Of a stretch of 6,234 nt of DNA, positions 5,472-6,234 are shown one piece after another. Source of the DNA: Eggerthellaceae bacterium (GTDB lineage: Bacteria; Actinomycetota; Coriobacteriia; Coriobacteriales; Eggerthellaceae). Location: contig DMNP01000266.1 in NCBI GenBank assembly GCA_003452695.1, forward strand, positions 4,901-11,134, in the 5' to 3' direction. Numbering within the stretch: position 1 is the first letter of the stretch; each line of letters opens with the position of its first letter. The notes beneath the pieces are model-generated. The model saw nothing but the letters and a program-made list of their open reading frames with translations. It was not told where the DNA came from and made no database searches. Both the position numbers and the translations under genes were made by a program.

Positions 5472-6234
5472 GGCTTCTTCGGCCGCGGCGGCCTTGGCAG
5501 CGTCGGTGGCTTTCTTCACGTCGGCCAGCTTCTTCACGGAGTCGGCCGGCACGAGCGCCTTCTGGTCGGCGGTCAGCTTGTCGTAGGCAGCCTGGGCGGC
5601 GTCGGCCTTGTCGGCATCGGCGGCCGTCGCCTTGTCGGCGGCAGGCAGTGCGGCGATGGCGTCGGTTACGGCCTTGGCAGCTGCCTCGTCGCCAGCGGCC
5701 TTGTCGGCTGCGGCCTGCTTGGCATCGTCGGCAACCTTCTGCTCGTCGGTTGCCGTCTTGCTTGCTGCGGCGAGCATGGCCTTGGCGGCAGCCAGCTGTG
5801 CGGTGCTGGAATCAGGGTCGGCCAGGGTGGCCTTGGCGGCATCGATGGCCGCATTCAGCGAAGCCTTCGCGCTGTCGGACGCATCGACCACGTTCGTGCT
5901 CTCGGCATCTTCGATGGCCTTGGCCAGATCGCTTGTAGCGGCCTCCTTGGCAGCCTGCTTCTGAGCATCGGCAGCTTGCTGCTGTTCCTGGGCTACCGTG
6001 CCGGTTGCCAGGTCCAGCGCAGCCTGCGCATCGGCGATTTCGTCCAGCGTGGCGCCTTCCTTGGCAGCTGCAGCCTCGGCAGCTTCGATGGCCTGGGCCA
6101 GGGCAGCCTTTGCCTGGTCGCTGGCACCGGTGGTGTCGGCGGCCTTGGCGGCATCGATGGCGGCCTTCAGGTCGTCGGTCGCAGAGGCCAGCTCGGCGGC
6201 CTCTTCGGCTGCGGCCTGCTGCGCTTCGGCAGCT
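4953..6234 (-). CDS. Ala/Lys-rich surface protein, C-terminal fragment (runs off right edge)
   Basis: The last 426 residues are visible; the frame is open to the right edge and the start lies outside, so the internal GTG at 5889-5891 is not taken as the start. Fragment residues 1-182 are Ala-rich helical repeats with an 81-residue period, FIVAR-like. Residues 185-250 form another helical module with the AYDKLTADQKALV motif known from many Gram-positive wall proteins. Residues 255-426 are a cationic module with three BspA-type leucine-rich repeats (YKVTAIGAKAF, VTSIGKQAF, VKKIGAKAF), ending VKVK at the TAA stop. That module has 46 Lys and no Asp, Glu or Arg. The whole fragment has no Arg, His or Trp and only one Cys (389). 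It is probably a secreted stalk with a wall- or polymer-binding end, homologous at its C-terminus to the next protein in the cluster. No LPXTG is present. Confidence 0.88.
   Translation of the reverse strand, partial: AAEAQQAAAEEAAELASATDDLKAAIDAAKAADTTGASDQAKAALAQAIEAAEAAAAKEGATLDEIADAQAALDLATGTVAQEQQQAADAQKQAAKEAATSDLAKAIEDAESTNVVDASDSAKASLNAAIDAAKATLADPDSSTAQLAAAKAMLAAASKTATDEQKVADDAKQAAADKAAGDEAAAKAVTDAIAALPAADKATAADADKADAAQAAYDKLTADQKALVPADSVKKLADVKKATDAAKAAAAEEAKNGLAVGKTFTVKNAQGTFTYKVTAAKQVMLTKAANTKKNGKVTVNQVKYNNVTYKVTAIGAKAFKASKLKKVVTGANVTSIGKQAFAGSKQLKNFTVGKNVKKIGAKAFKGAAKLKKLTVKSKSLTAKKNVKNCLKGSKVKTVKLSGAKGKVKTKTVKAFKSAGKKGVKVK
5688..6234 (-). repeat. Helical 81-residue repeats, Ala-rich, continuing past the right edge
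   Basis: Two full units are seen, 6173-5931 and 5930-5688. They align without gaps: DLKAAIDAAKAADTTGAS with DLAKAIEDAESTNVVDAS, then SDQAKAALAQAIEAAE with SDSAKASLNAAIDAAK. The connecting helix (AQEQQQAADAQKQAAKEA in unit 1) also precedes unit 1 as AEAQQAAAEEAAEL, which shows the array goes on outside the window. The pattern suits FIVAR-like three-helix bundles forming a stalk. Confidence 0.7.

Noticed and set aside
5889..5891. GTG as start of the right-hand gene
   Set aside because: The frame stays open to the window edge and the repeat pattern continues across this codon, so it is an internal Val.

Overview
The window looks like part of a surface-protein locus from a high-GC Gram-positive bacterium. 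The best guess is an anaerobic gut actinobacterium of the Eggerthellaceae/Coriobacteriia. That rests on remembered protein architecture (Ig-like, FIVAR-like and BspA-type leucine-rich modules in one secreted protein) and on GC-rich codon use; there is no rRNA or housekeeping gene here to prove it.

All three genes lie on the minus strand, so transcription runs from right to left. At the right edge (4953-6234) is the C-terminal part of a very alanine/lysine-rich protein: helical 81-residue repeats, then a cationic leucine-rich module. A gap of 160 bp (4793-4952) follows, with two strong inverted repeats and a pair of direct repeats. The middle gene (221-4792) encodes a 1523-residue secreted mosaic: signal peptide, three Ig-like domains, a run of further Ig-like modules, a conserved module around a DLHPFQ motif, four FIVAR-like helical repeats, a Gly/Ser linker and a cationic leucine-rich C-terminus. 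Only 11 bp after it starts a third secreted protein, whose first 69 residues (1-209) are visible.

The genes probably act at the cell envelope, as adhesins or polymer-binding proteins. No catalytic domain is seen and there is no LPXTG sorting signal. The two readable C-termini carry the same kind of lysine-rich, almost acid-free module, which may hold the proteins on the wall by charge (inference). The middle and left genes look translationally coupled; the gap upstream of the middle gene may reduce or regulate read-through.

The points most worth a second look are the 57-nt hairpin in the leader of the middle gene, the competing CCTGCATCC/GGATGCAGG pairings there, the complete absence of Arg, His and Trp from the 426 visible residues of the right-hand protein, and the unassigned DLHPFQ module. 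I see no tRNA, rRNA, CRISPR array, transposase or phage gene.
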